From Henriciella sp. (GTDB lineage Bacteria; Pseudomonadota; Alphaproteobacteria; Caulobacterales; Hyphomonadaceae), in NCBI GenBank assembly GCA_013214545.1, contig JABSQB010000005.1:62001-126000 (forward strand): DNA of 64,000 bases, in the 5' to 3' direction. Shown here one piece after another: positions 44,054-51,938 of the stretch. The notes beneath the pieces are model-generated. The model saw nothing but the letters and a program-made list of their open reading frames with translations, did no database searches and was not told the DNA's origin. Within the stretch, counting starts at the first letter, position 1; every line of letters starts with the position of its first letter. Made by a program: the position numbers and the translations under genes.

Positions 44054-44632
44054 CTATTTGTTCGTGTAGGTGATGTTTGCGTGACCCGAAATGTACTTCG
44101 CATCGACGGTGAGCCCTTTGGCAGGATTGGATGAGGTGTAAGAGTTGTGTGAGGAGTTCTGGCTATGGTTGAACGCGCCAGTGCCTTTTCCGGTTCCGTG
44201 ATCAAAATGCCAGTTTGAGGTATAGGTGACGAGGGGTTTGTCCGCCGCCACGCCGCAATACTGAGAGAACTCGACGGACGCCTCGTAATAATTGCTGCGC
44301 TGTTCGTCGCCATTCTCATCTTTGTAATAGGCGTAGACTTTTCCCAGCGTCGGCGTGCACGCGCCGCAATCCGGCGAGCATTTATTGCCCGTAGCTTGAA
44401 CCCCGACCACACCATAGGCTCCAGCCTTAACTTTGTGGCTGTCGACACTCTTGCCATTATAGGTCAGGCGGGCATGCTTTGATTTGCCGTCGTGCAAGCG
44501 AAACGTGAGGTCGGTATCGGTTGAATTGGTGATCCGCAACTCGAATATCGAGGACGTGGCATGAGCGATGTCGGCCGTCGCCGCCAAACCAAGGGTCAGG
44601 ATCAAACCCGCTGAAACAGCTTTCAGATTCAT
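44054..44632 (-). CDS. Exported protein of unknown family, four cysteines
   Basis: A 192-residue protein with a clear signal peptide (cleavage after AHA at residue 25), leaving about 167 mature residues. The mature part looks beta-rich (FELRITNSTDTDLTFRLHDG, GAYGVVGVQATG). It has four cysteines (NKCSPDCGAC and QYCG) that could form two disulfides, and a His/Ser/Asn/Gly-rich stretch near the C-terminus (HFDHGTGKGTGAFNHSQNSS). I do not recognise the family. AGGAGGT lies five bases before the ATG, the strongest ribosome site in the region. It is divergent from the next exported protein, with a lux-box-like dyad between them. Confidence 0.75.
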   Translation of the reverse strand: MNLKAVSAGLILTLGLAATADIAHATSSIFELRITNSTDTDLTFRLHDGKSKHARLTYNGKSVDSHKVKAGAYGVVGVQATGNKCSPDCGACTPTLGKVYAYYKDENGDEQRSNYYEASVEFSQYCGVAADKPLVTYTSNWHFDHGTGKGTGAFNHSQNSSHNSYTSSNPAKGLTVDAKYISGHANITYTNK

Positions 44633-44692
44633 CTCTACCTCCTGAAGCATAAAGGAAGGTGGCGAAGTGTGCGCCGCAGCTGCCGGATTGAA

Positions 44693-44710
44693 ACTGTCCG
44701 ATATGACAGT
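44693..44710. promoter_or_regulatory. Lux-box-like 18-bp dyad in the divergent promoter region
   Basis: ACTGTC, six bases, GACAGT is a perfect 6+6 inverted repeat. With one flanking base on each side it fits the NNCT-N12-AGNN pattern of LuxR-family boxes. There are 61 bases between it and the leftward start (44632) and 63 between it and the rightward start (44774). On the right, TAGAAC at 44732-44737 is placed as a possible -10 element. Confidence 0.6.
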
Positions 44711-44773
44711 CGAGTGCATTTTGCCGTTCGATAGAACTGAACGCCTCACGCCATCGAATATGAAGGGAATGCT

Positions 44774-45316
44774 ATGAGACGATTGCTCCGAACAACAATC
44801 ACCGCGGGTCTTGGCAGCGCGGCCATGATGGCGACTGGCCTCTCAGGCGTCGCGCACGCAGCGACCGAAGTAGAGAGATATACACATTCCTCATGTGACG
44901 ACGAAGGCGCGTCCTGCGGCGTGATCGTGATGGGAAATGGCGGGGGTTACATTCTCGAATGGGTCGAGGTGAAAGCGCACACGGCTCAACCCAGCAACGC
45001 GCCTTCAGGTTGCTCGGGTGTTGGCAAGAAGATCGGTGAAGATGTTGATTTAAATCAATATGTTACATTCATTGTCCCAGCCAGTTGTTCGTACAAGCTC
45101 AAGCTCAAGATCAAGAGTGCGAATCAGAAAGACAAGAACATCTATCTGACCCCCGGCTGCCAGGTCATCGCAGAAGTCAAAGGCACAGCTACGGACAATA
45201 CGTGGAAATCTCTGAAAGTTTCGGCCTTATCGAATAAAGTGCCGACCACCAGCGGCGGAACGCCCATCGATAGCCTGGGCAATAAATGCGGACAGCTCGG
45301 CTCCAGCGGATTTTGA
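44774..45316 (+). CDS. Exported protein of unknown family, six cysteines
   Basis: A 180-residue protein with a signal peptide (MRRLLRTTITAGLGSAAMMA onward, cleavage after VAHA near residue 29). The mature protein of about 150 residues has six cysteines (SSC, ASC, SGC, ASC, PGC, NKC), enough for three disulfides. It has no transmembrane segment after the signal and a Ser/Gly-rich C-terminus. It has no family I can name. AAGGGAA precedes the ATG. It is transcribed towards the secretin gene, 79 bases before that start, so the two may be cotranscribed. Confidence 0.75.
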   Translation: MRRLLRTTITAGLGSAAMMATGLSGVAHAATEVERYTHSSCDDEGASCGVIVMGNGGGYILEWVEVKAHTAQPSNAPSGCSGVGKKIGEDVDLNQYVTFIVPASCSYKLKLKIKSANQKDKNIYLTPGCQVIAEVKGTATDNTWKSLKVSALSNKVPTTSGGTPIDSLGNKCGQLGSSGF

Positions 45317-45331
45317 TCGGCATTGATCATC

Positions 45332-45366
45332 GGGAGAGTGGTCCCGCTTAGGTCCGCCGCTCTCTC
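45332..45366 (+). other. Stem-loop between the exported-protein gene and the secretin gene
   Basis: GAGAGTGG (45334-45341) can pair with CCGCTCTC (45357-45364), eight pairs including one G-U, around a 15-base loop. There is no T-run after it, so it is not a classic terminator. It could lower read-through into the secretin gene or stabilise the upstream mRNA. Confidence 0.35.
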
Positions 45367-45395
45367 CTTCAAACGGATGATTCTGGCCAATCGGA

Positions 45396-46937
45396 ATGAG
45401 CCAGTCCAAATGGGAAGAGGCGACGTCACTCCAGATGATGCTCCATAAAACCTGGTCCTGGAATGGATGGCTTCGAACAATATCCCTTGCCTGTGCATGT
45501 GGCTTCAGCCTGATCCTGTCTTCGTGCATCGCAGACCCCGATTTCGCCAGTGGCAGCGAGACTGCTGCATTGATTGAAGCCTATCAGGCGCAATCGATCG
45601 CAGCCGCTGAGGCGCGCGAAGCAAAGGAAGAGGCCGCGCTGAAACTGGTCCGCGTCGAGTCGCTGGGAGAGGGCGAGCAGCCGGTCTTGTCGGTGGATTT
45701 GGTGCATGCGGATTTCAACCGCGTGATTGGACGGATTCTGCAGAGTGAACTGGTCGAATACAGGACCGAACTGCTGCGTTACAATCGCCGTGTATCTGCG
45801 CGCTTTTCCCGCCGTCCGCTGGCGGATGGCTTGAATGTGCTGCTGGACGGGTCCGGTCTGGTGGCTGTCTGGAAGGATGGGATGCTCAACTTTTATGAGG
45901 ATCAGTTCTTGTCTGCGGACTCTGAGACCAGCGTTTCTGATGATGAGGAGGAAGGAACGATCGTCAGCCAGGAAGTCGTCCTCAGATACATTGCCGCGGC
46001 AGATATGGTGGACCTGATCACGGCCCTGTTCAGCGCTGAATATGATTATGATGACGAAGCGCTGACCGTTGGCAGTTTGCCAGAGCTGAACGCCGTGTTC
46101 GTTGCCGGTCCGTCTGATGCCGTCACGGAAGCCGTTAGCGTTATCCGGCGTGCAGACCGCCCTGTCGCTCACGTGATCATTGAGGCCCTGGTGGTGAATA
46201 TCGACACGTCTTCTGTTAAATCGCTGTCGCTCAGTTTCACAGATGGGGCGTCAGGCAGGTTCGATCTCTCGACCCTGGTGCCTGGCCAGACGGGCGGCAA
46301 TATTGTTGCGTCATTCTCAGATCTCGCAGCCAATTCTGCCGCGATTACGGCGACGATCGAGTTTCTGGCGGCTCAAAATGCAGCTGAGATCCTGGCCCGG
46401 CCTTATGTTGCGACGCGCAGTACGGAATCTGCCGTTATCGCGATCGTCGATGATCAGTTTGCTCGCGTCGACACGTCTGGCGATGATTCCTCCATCATCA
46501 CGACCGACTCGGTCACGGCCGGGATATCCATGCAGATCACACCAATTGTCATGGCCGATCAGTCCATTCGCATTGATATCAATCTCGAAGATTCAAGACT
46601 CTCCGCGACGGCGGGGGACATCATTATCGCCAAGAAGCGCAGCACGGCGACAACGTCGATGATTGTCGATTCGGGGCAAACCATTGTGATTGGCGGCCTC
46701 AACTCTCGCTATCGCTTGACCGATAAATCCGGCTTCCCGTGGCTGCGTCATGTGCCGCTTCTGAACATGTTTACGAGCGATCAAGGCGCGGTTGAGTCGC
46801 GTGAGGAGCTCGTCGTGTATCTGACCCCATACATCTGGGTGCCAGGCCTCGATACGCCGCTACCGCTATCCGGACGACCCGTGCCAGACATTCCGGATTA
46901 TCTCAGCGTCGAAACGGGCGGTCGCCCCGCCGAATAG
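45396..46937 (+). CDS. Stand-alone lipoprotein secretin (type II/III/IV pilus secretin family)
   Basis: A 513-residue protein from ATG 45396. A signal with lipobox LSSC puts the lipidated Cys at 44. An STN/N0-like domain (about 110-165, RRPLADGLNVLLDGSGLVAVWKDGMLNFY) and a Secretin_N domain (about 190-265) follow. The secretin core ends SMIVDSGQTIVIGGLNSR ... FPWLRHVPLLNMFTSD ... EELVVYLTPYI. Secretins form large outer-membrane pores, and the lipid anchor resembles pilus-type secretins such as MshL or BfpB. No ATPase, pseudopilin or platform gene is near. ATG 45435 or 45438 are possible starts. Confidence 0.87.
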   Translation: MSQSKWEEATSLQMMLHKTWSWNGWLRTISLACACGFSLILSSCIADPDFASGSETAALIEAYQAQSIAAAEAREAKEEAALKLVRVESLGEGEQPVLSVDLVHADFNRVIGRILQSELVEYRTELLRYNRRVSARFSRRPLADGLNVLLDGSGLVAVWKDGMLNFYEDQFLSADSETSVSDDEEEGTIVSQEVVLRYIAAADMVDLITALFSAEYDYDDEALTVGSLPELNAVFVAGPSDAVTEAVSVIRRADRPVAHVIIEALVVNIDTSSVKSLSLSFTDGASGRFDLSTLVPGQTGGNIVASFSDLAANSAAITATIEFLAAQNAAEILARPYVATRSTESAVIAIVDDQFARVDTSGDDSSIITTDSVTAGISMQITPIVMADQSIRIDINLEDSRLSATAGDIIIAKKRSTATTSMIVDSGQTIVIGGLNSRYRLTDKSGFPWLRHVPLLNMFTSDQGAVESREELVVYLTPYIWVPGLDTPLPLSGRPVPDIPDYLSVETGGRPAE

Positions 46938-46997
46938 AGGGGACGATAAGCGGGGACGCTGAGAGCTGACGAAAAGAGAAACCCCAGAGCGCGCCGA

Positions 46998-49547
46998 CTA
47001 CTTCTTGGCCGGCGCCTTCTTTTTCTTCGTCGCGCGCTTCTTCTTGCCGCCTTTGGCTTCTTTCGCTGCCAGGATTTCCAGCGCCTGATCGATGTTCACC
47101 TCGGTGGGCTGCATGTCCTTGGGCAGGGTGGCATTGGTTTTCTGGTGTTTGATGTACGGCCCATAACGGCCATCCAGAACCTGCACCGGATCGCCGCTGC
47201 TTGGGTGCGCGCCGAGATCTTTCAGGACCTTTGGCGCGGCCCGTCCGCCGCGACCGCCGCCAGCGCGCTTGTCGGCAATCAGCGACACGGCGCGGTTCAG
47301 GCCAATCGTGAACATCTCTTCGACACTCGCCAGGTTTGCGAACGTGCGCTGGTGCTGCACATAAGGACCATATCGACCGAGATTTGCCAGGATCGGTTCC
47401 TCATCCTCAGGGTGCTTGCCCACCTCACGCGGCAGGCTGATCAGCATCAGAGCCTTTTCCGGGTCGAGTTCCTGCGGAGACCACCCTTTGGGCAGGCTGG
47501 AGCGTTTGGGTTTCTCTTCGCCGATGCCCATTTCGAGATACGGGCCAAAGCGCCCGGATTTGAGCAAGATCGGCTGGCCGGTTTCCGGATGCGTGGTGAT
47601 TTCCTCGCCGTCTGGATTGATCGCATTCTCCGCCTCTTCCTGGGTCGAGAAGGGGCGCGTGAATTTGCATTCCGGATAGTTTGAACAGCCCACGAAAGCG
47701 CCATGGCGGCCGAGCTTCAGGCTCAGCTCGCCTTCATTGCAGAGCGGGCACAAGCGCGGCTTTTCTTTGATGTTTCCATTCTCGTCGACCGGCGGGAAGA
47801 CATGATGACCGAGCGCCTCATTGAGGACATCCAGAACCGCAGAGACGCGGAGGTCTTTTGTCTCATCTATGGCTGCCGTGAACTGCGTCCAGAACTCGCG
47901 CAGAAAGGCTTTCCAGTCGAGCTTGCCATCTGAAATGACGTCGAGCTTCTCTTCAAGATTGGCGGTATAATCATACTCAACATAGCGCTGGAAGAAATTC
48001 TCCAGGAAGGACGTGACCAGAATGCCCTTGTCTTCTGGGATCAGTTGTTTCTTTTCGATGCGGACATAATCGCGGTCAACCAGAGTCGAGAGCGTCGACG
48101 CATAGGTTGAAGGGCGGCCAATGCCGAGCTCTTCCAGCCGCTTGACCAGGCTCGCCTCGGTGTAGCGCGGTGGCGGTGAGGTGAAGTGCTGTTCGGATTT
48201 CGCTTCGAGTAGATCGGCATGCTCGCCTTCGCTCAGCTTCGGCAGGCGCGCTTCGGCATCTTCATCCTTGTCGCTATCGTCGCGACCCTCTGTATAGAGC
48301 TTGATGAAGCCATCAAAGATCAGGACCTGACCCGTCGCTCGCAGCATGGCTGACTTGTCTTTATTGTGCAGGTCGATGGTCGTGCGCTCAAACTTGGCGG
48401 GCTCCATCTGAGAGGCAACCGCGCGGCGCCAGATCAGGGCGTAGAGTTTCCAAAGGTCGCCATCAGACTGTTTGTAATCGTCCGGGCGCAAGCTGAAATT
48501 GGTCGGCCGGATCGCTTCGTGGGCTTCCTGAGCGTTCTTCTGCTTGGATGAGTACCGGCGCGGCTTCTCCGGCAGATACTGGGCGCCATAGTCGGATTGA
48601 ATGTGATCGCGGGCAGCGTGATAGGCCTCTTCGGCCATGTTGACGCCGTCGGTCCGCATATAGGTGATGCGGCCTTCTTCATACAGTTTCTGAGCGGCTT
48701 GCATGGTGCGCTTGGCGGAGAAGCCAAGTCGGCGCGAAGCATCCTGCTGCAGCGTCGATGTGATGAAGGGCGGCGGCGGATTGCGTTTGACCGGTTTGGC
48801 TTCAACGCTGGAGACAGAATAACCGCCAATCTTGACCTTATCGAGCGCGGTTTGAGCCGCAGCCGCATCTGGCAGGTCGAATTTCTTGAGCGCCTTACCG
48901 TCCAGAGAGTGCAGACGGGCTTCGAAATCCGTACCCCCTGGCGCCCGCAACTTGGCCCCGATGGTCCAGTATTCTTCCGGTTTGAACTTCTCGATTTCAA
49001 GTTCGCGGTCGACGACGATCCGCAAGGCGACAGACTGGACCCGGCCGGCAGAGCGCGAGCCGGGCAGTTTGCGCCACAGCACCGGCGACAGATTGAAACC
49101 TACAAGATAATCCAAAGCGCGCCGGGCGAGATAGGCGTCGACCAGTTCTTGATCGATTTCGCGCGGATTATCCATCGCGCTGGTGACGGCGGCCTTGGTG
49201 ATCGCATTGAACACGACCCGCTCAACCGGCGTGTCTTTCTTAAGCGCGCGGCGTTTTTTCAGGGCATCAAGAAGGTGCCAGGAAATCGCTTCACCTTCAC
49301 GATCCGGGTCGGTTGCGAGGATCAGTTTACTACCGGATTTGACAGCTTCGGCGATCTCTCGGATGCGTGCCTGACTCTTTGAGTCAGCCTGCCAGATCAT
49401 CTCAAAATCATTGTCCGGATCCACCGATCCGTCCTTTGAAGGCAAGTCACGGATGTGCCCGTACGAGGCGAGTACTTTGTAATCACTGCCGAGATATTTG
49501 TTGATTGTCTTCGCTTTGGCGGGGGACTCAACAACAACAACTTTCAT
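46998..49547 (-). CDS. topA: DNA topoisomerase I
   Basis: An 849-residue type IA topoisomerase that relaxes negative supercoils. It has a Toprim domain (VVVVESPAKAKTINKYLG, ATDPDREGEAISWHL), the catalytic Y296 in GRITYMRTD, and a zinc finger with CPLCNEGELSLKLGRHGAFVGCSNYPEC. Several C-terminal repeats of the GRYGPY type precede a Lys-rich tail. Unlike the usual dprA-topA-rnr order, it is separated from both partners here. Confidence 0.97.
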   Translation of the reverse strand: MKVVVVESPAKAKTINKYLGSDYKVLASYGHIRDLPSKDGSVDPDNDFEMIWQADSKSQARIREIAEAVKSGSKLILATDPDREGEAISWHLLDALKKRRALKKDTPVERVVFNAITKAAVTSAMDNPREIDQELVDAYLARRALDYLVGFNLSPVLWRKLPGSRSAGRVQSVALRIVVDRELEIEKFKPEEYWTIGAKLRAPGGTDFEARLHSLDGKALKKFDLPDAAAAQTALDKVKIGGYSVSSVEAKPVKRNPPPPFITSTLQQDASRRLGFSAKRTMQAAQKLYEEGRITYMRTDGVNMAEEAYHAARDHIQSDYGAQYLPEKPRRYSSKQKNAQEAHEAIRPTNFSLRPDDYKQSDGDLWKLYALIWRRAVASQMEPAKFERTTIDLHNKDKSAMLRATGQVLIFDGFIKLYTEGRDDSDKDEDAEARLPKLSEGEHADLLEAKSEQHFTSPPPRYTEASLVKRLEELGIGRPSTYASTLSTLVDRDYVRIEKKQLIPEDKGILVTSFLENFFQRYVEYDYTANLEEKLDVISDGKLDWKAFLREFWTQFTAAIDETKDLRVSAVLDVLNEALGHHVFPPVDENGNIKEKPRLCPLCNEGELSLKLGRHGAFVGCSNYPECKFTRPFSTQEEAENAINPDGEEITTHPETGQPILLKSGRFGPYLEMGIGEEKPKRSSLPKGWSPQELDPEKALMLISLPREVGKHPEDEEPILANLGRYGPYVQHQRTFANLASVEEMFTIGLNRAVSLIADKRAGGGRGGRAAPKVLKDLGAHPSSGDPVQVLDGRYGPYIKHQKTNATLPKDMQPTEVNIDQALEILAAKEAKGGKKKRATKKKKAPAKK

Positions 49548-49625
49548 GGGAGGGCGGCTCCTGAATGGGCTTCGAGGCGGCGGAAACTGGTTGTGCCCGC
49601 GCCCTCTGTCAAGAGCGCGACCGAA

Positions 49626-50744
49626 TTAGCCGTCTTCCTGATAGGCGAGAACTGTGAGGGAAATGAACAAGGCGCAAAGGGCCGGAGACCAGGCTGCGAT
49701 TAAAGCTGGAATGGCGCCAGATGAGCCAAAGCTCGAGGCGATCTGAGTGACAAAGAAGAGCGCCACGGCCGCACCCGCGCCGGTCGCGATTAATCGGCTG
49801 GTTCCGCCAAGTCTAGACAGTCGCAAACACACGATGGCGCCAATCAAAGCCATGGCGGTGTACAAGACCGGAAGAGAGGTTAGGCCAAACCAGCGCATAG
49901 AGAAGCGCGACGTATCGAGGCCGGCGCGATTGGTCTGGCTGATAAAGCCGGGCAAGCTCCAGAAGCCGATTGTGTCGGGTGAAGTGAAGCGCGAAAGCAG
50001 CGTGTTGGGGTCAAGGTCGGTTTCGATCGCCAGGCTTTCGAGACGAAGCGGCGCTGCACCAGGCGTGTTTTCAACCAGGTTCGAAAGCTGCCAGAACCCT
50101 TCTGAAATGGTCGCTGTTTCGGCGTCGATGCGGCGAATGAAACGGAAGCGATTGGTCGCGCGTGCGCCTTCATAGACACGGCCCTCTTCAAGGAAACGAA
50201 CATTGGTGAAGATTTGACCGGTGCTGTCGACCGAGGCGGCGTGAATAACGATCTGGCTGTCATCATTGCCTTGCCTTAGCCAGACATCGGTTCGGACACG
50301 GTCTACGACTTGTCCGCCTTCCTGAAGCAGATTGGCGCGAGTTTCCTCAAACCGCTCAGACAGTAAGGCGCCCATCGGGTTCAGTATCGCCATCGCGAAC
50401 ACGCCGAGGCCCGCGGCCATGACGATGACCGGTGCGAGGAACTGCCAGGCCGATTGACCCATCGAGCGGATAACCGAGAGCTCGGAGCTTTTGGACAATT
50501 GGTTGTAAGCAATCATCGCAGCCACGAGGACGGCGAAGGCAAGGGTTTCCTCGAGCAGGCCGGGCAGTTTCATCAAAGAGAGTTGCACGGCGCCCCACGG
50601 CGACAGCTCAACATTCTCGCCAACGGTCCGCAGCTGCTCAACGATATCGACCAGCATGATGGTGATCGCGAACAGGCCCATGACCAGGGACAAAGCAAAC
50701 AGGCATCGCAGGAAGATATAGCGCTGGATCCGGGACCCCATCAT
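49626..50744 (-). CDS. lptG: LPS export permease LptG
   Basis: A 372-residue YjgP/YjgQ membrane permease with N-terminal helices (YIFLRCLFALSLVMGLFAITIM), KLPGLLEETLAFAVLVAAMIAYNQLSKSSELSVIRSMG, a periplasmic jellyroll and C-terminal helices. With LptF and LptB it extracts lipopolysaccharide from the inner membrane. Its ATG overlaps the lptF stop (ATGA). Confidence 0.94.
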   Translation of the reverse strand: MMGSRIQRYIFLRCLFALSLVMGLFAITIMLVDIVEQLRTVGENVELSPWGAVQLSLMKLPGLLEETLAFAVLVAAMIAYNQLSKSSELSVIRSMGQSAWQFLAPVIVMAAGLGVFAMAILNPMGALLSERFEETRANLLQEGGQVVDRVRTDVWLRQGNDDSQIVIHAASVDSTGQIFTNVRFLEEGRVYEGARATNRFRFIRRIDAETATISEGFWQLSNLVENTPGAAPLRLESLAIETDLDPNTLLSRFTSPDTIGFWSLPGFISQTNRAGLDTSRFSMRWFGLTSLPVLYTAMALIGAIVCLRLSRLGGTSRLIATGAGAAVALFFVTQIASSFGSSGAIPALIAAWSPALCALFISLTVLAYQEDG

Positions 50745-51844
50745 GATGACGGTGCTCCTTTGATCCGCTCTCCGCGATTGAACAGGATGTAAGAGAGAAT
50801 GCCGATCGCTGCGATGGGGACGATCCATTGGGCAATATTGAGGGACGGGTCACTGCCGCTGCTCGACTGCACGGACAGCTGAATGATGATCAGAAGAAGG
50901 GCCCCGGACGATGCGAGAACGATCCGGCGCGAATAGCCCCTGCGGCTGAAATTGCCGCCCATGACCGCGAGCATGGCAAGCATGGCCATCGCTATCCCGA
51001 TCAAGGGCGAGGACAGACGCGAATTCGCCTCGGAGAGATATTCAAGCTCGTTCCTGCGTTCATTATAGCTGGACCGGTCAATGAATAAGAGCTCGTGAAG
51101 ATAGCGGTCGGACGCTTTATAGATGAGCTTTCGATCCTCATTTACAAAGGGCGACAGGTCGAACGTCGACTGCTCGAAGTTGAGGATATTCAGCGCGCCA
51201 TTCTGGTCCAGCTGATGGATCTGACCATTGTACATGATGATGGCCGGTTGGCCGTCGACTTCAATGAAGCGCCCCCGCTCGGCGAGATAATCACGCGCAT
51301 CCGGTTGGCCCACGCGCTCGGCGATCTGCACGCCAATCAGGTCTGGTCCTTGCTGACCGCGGGCGAACACAGTGAGATTGGCATCAGGCGTTGTGAATTG
51401 CCCGGGCCGGACCAACGAAGAGGCGAGATCGGCGCGGGCCTCATTAACGGTCGTGCGCATTTCGCGCTGCGCAGAGGGTTGTACCCAGAGATTGACGCCG
51501 AGATGGATCACCGCGCCAAGAACGGCGAGGCGAATGATCGGCGATGCGACTTGCCAACGCGTCATGCCCGCGGCTTGCGCGACGACGATTTCACTGTCGC
51601 GATGCAAGCGATTGAGCGCCCAGATGGTGGCCACGAACATCGCCATCGGGGTCAGCAGGGCGACAATTTGCGGGACGCCGAGCGCGACGATCTTGAAGAA
51701 GGTCAGCGCGCCCTGGCGATTCTCAACGATGATATCAGTCTGTGACAGGCCCTGCGCGAGGATGGCGAGCACGGTCAAACCGCCGACAATAATCAGCACT
51801 GACCGCAAGACGCGGTTAAAAAGATAACGCTGAACCCGGTTCAT
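50741..51844 (-). CDS. lptF: LPS export permease LptF
   Basis: A 367-residue partner of LptG. It has the N-terminal MNRVQRYLFNRVLRSVLIIVGGL, then FVATIWALNRLHRDSEIVVAQAAGMTRWQVASPIIRLAV, which is the coupling helix to LptB. A periplasmic domain and three C-terminal helices follow. It is divergent from pepA, an order common in proteobacteria, with a 94-base shared promoter region. Confidence 0.94.
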   Translation of the reverse strand: MNRVQRYLFNRVLRSVLIIVGGLTVLAILAQGLSQTDIIVENRQGALTFFKIVALGVPQIVALLTPMAMFVATIWALNRLHRDSEIVVAQAAGMTRWQVASPIIRLAVLGAVIHLGVNLWVQPSAQREMRTTVNEARADLASSLVRPGQFTTPDANLTVFARGQQGPDLIGVQIAERVGQPDARDYLAERGRFIEVDGQPAIIMYNGQIHQLDQNGALNILNFEQSTFDLSPFVNEDRKLIYKASDRYLHELLFIDRSSYNERRNELEYLSEANSRLSSPLIGIAMAMLAMLAVMGGNFSRRGYSRRIVLASSGALLLIIIQLSVQSSSGSDPSLNIAQWIVPIAAIGILSYILFNRGERIKGAPSS

Positions 51845-51938
51845 AGTTGAATTTGTTCGTTTTCCTGTCTGTTTTCCTGCCTAACGAGTTGCGCCGCGCG
51901 CGTCGATGCTTACTTTGCGCCTCAAATGGAGTTCTTGC

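Noticed and set aside
46938-46997. Insertion-sequence ends or target duplications flanking the 42.4-46.9 kb module
   Set aside because: I compared the bases after the secretin gene with those before the GNAT gene and found no matching direct repeats or transposase remnants.
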